Assembly (NCBI RefSeq): GCF_020171845.1 | Contig: NZ_JAIVAM010000004.1 | Coordinates: forward strand, 124,001-188,000 | Source: Cytobacillus kochii | GTDB lineage: Bacteria; Bacillota; Bacilli; Bacillales; Cytobacillaceae | DNA: 64,000 nucleotides | Reading direction: 5' to 3' | Shown: piece after piece, positions 63,350-64,000 of the stretch | Layout: every line of letters begins with the position of its first letter | Position numbering within the stretch: the stretch's first letter is position 1 | Translations under genes and position numbers: made by a program | Notes under the pieces: generated by a model | Database searches by the model: none | Seen by the model: only the letters and a program-made list of their open reading frames with translations | Told to the model about the DNA's origin: nothing

Positions 63350-64000
63350 ATGAAAGTGATTGCTTATGACCATATAGTGGAACAAGTAGCGAAGCTTTGT
63401 CAGGAAGCGAACTTTGACCTTGGCGAAGACGTTATTTCTGCTTTTCGACAAGCGGTAGAAACAGAAAGATCACCAATTGGAAAAGATATACTGTTAGATT
63501 TAATTGAAAATGCGAATATCGCTACAGAAAACCGTGTGCCTATGTGTCAGGATACAGGTGTTTCCGTTTTTATAGTTGAATTAGGTCAAGACTGTTTGAT
63601 TAAAGGTGGAACAATTACAAGTGCCATTAATGAAGGTGTAATGAAAGGATATAAAGACGGATATTTAAGGCATTCTATCGTCAATAATCCCCTGACAAGA
63701 GATAAATCTGAAACATATAACAGCCCTGCCATTATTCATATCGAAATGAAAGCCGGAGATCAACTCGTTATCCATATGTCGGCAAAAGGGGGAGGGAGTG
63801 AGAATATGAGTGCACTTAAAATGTTAACCCCAGCAGATGGTATCGAAGGCGTAAAAGAGTTCATCTTAACAACCGTTGAAAATGCAGGACCAAATGCTTG
63901 TCCACCTCTAGTTGTTGGAATTGGAATTGGTGGGAATTTTGAACGCTGCGCTTATTTAGCTAAAAAATCATTGTTTAGGCCGATTGGTCAACATCATCAG
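63350..64000 (+). CDS. Class I fumarate hydratase / L-tartrate dehydratase alpha subunit, 3' end cut by window
   Basis: The frame is open for 217 codons to the window end. ATG 63350 fits the GAGG site better than ATG 63347. It begins MKVIAYDHIVEQVAKLCQEA; the iron-sulfur Cys ligands lie in PMCQDTG and NACPPLVVG, with SAKGGGSENMSALKM and GIGIGGNFERC. These belong to the N-terminal (alpha) half of two-subunit class I fumarases and tartrate dehydratases, which also include mesaconases. It is coupled to the MmgE/PrpD gene (adjacent start), and the beta subunit would be expected next. Confidence 0.92.
   Translation, partial: MKVIAYDHIVEQVAKLCQEANFDLGEDVISAFRQAVETERSPIGKDILLDLIENANIATENRVPMCQDTGVSVFIVELGQDCLIKGGTITSAINEGVMKGYKDGYLRHSIVNNPLTRDKSETYNSPAIIHIEMKAGDQLVIHMSAKGGGSENMSALKMLTPADGIEGVKEFILTTVENAGPNACPPLVVGIGIGGNFERCAYLAKKSLFRPIGQHHQ

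Overview
The window is a low-GC Gram-positive chromosome segment, most likely from an endospore-forming member of the Bacillaceae. Supporting signs are AT-rich codon use, strong AGGAGG-type ribosome sites, frequent TTG and GTG starts, a Spo0M gene, two CotB-repeat-like coat proteins, a BclA/exosporium-like protein, a yndG-yndH-yndJ operon and a sigma-B-type csbD promoter. I saw no tRNA, rRNA, CRISPR array, transposase or prophage genes. The functions below are read from protein motifs and from family knowledge; no database search was run.

1-14.6 kb is an acyl-CoA catabolic region. An enoyl-CoA hydratase (cut by the window start), an acyl-CoA ligase and a complete Liv-type ABC importer (two permeases, two ATPases, a lipoprotein) form one tight operon closed by a strong terminator. 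After a YfmJ-like oxidoreductase, a YwaF-like membrane protein and a LysM/NlpC cell-wall hydrolase comes a second operon behind a near-consensus sigma-A promoter: two unequal acyl-CoA dehydrogenases, an enoyl-CoA hydratase and a CaiB-type CoA-transferase. The two dehydrogenases carry complementary halves of the usual active-site motifs, as in heteromeric acyl-CoA dehydrogenases. Together the region looks like uptake, CoA activation and oxidation of a carboxylic acid of unknown identity.

14.7-23.8 kb is a complete kdpFABC-kdpDE potassium system. It includes a 29-codon kdpF, a KdpE-box-like sequence, and a terminator between kdpC and kdpD. spo0M follows kdpE closely. 24-34 kb holds an oxidoreductase, a divergent nitrate/sulfonate/taurine-type ABC importer, the yndGHJ operon, a GNAT acetyltransferase, csbD, and a CwlK-like peptidase, PHP phosphoesterase and zinc-ribbon membrane protein group.

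34.2-48.9 kb is a surface-glycosylation and spore-coat region. Three genes can make a UDP-N-acetyl-6-deoxy-L-hexosamine (probably L-QuiNAc or L-RhaNAc). Four intact glycosyltransferases and one decayed one, two further sugar-nucleotide SDR enzymes, a BclA-like surface protein and two CotB-repeat-like proteins surround it, with an M42 peptidase, a small membrane-anchored protein and a fifth intact glycosyltransferase between them. 49-54 kb carries an LtaS-type polyglycerolphosphate synthase and an L-serine dehydratase operon with a YheO/DauR-like regulator under a consensus catabolite-responsive element.

54.4-58.9 kb has a large-subunit catalase preceded by two tiny overlapping genes, a small membrane protein and a FetAB-like exporter. 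59.1-64 kb is a dicarboxylate catabolic cluster: a D-malate/tartrate-type dehydrogenase, a CitE-like lyase, a GntR/FCD regulator, an MmgE/PrpD protein and the start of a class I fumarase/tartrate dehydratase alpha subunit that runs off the window end.
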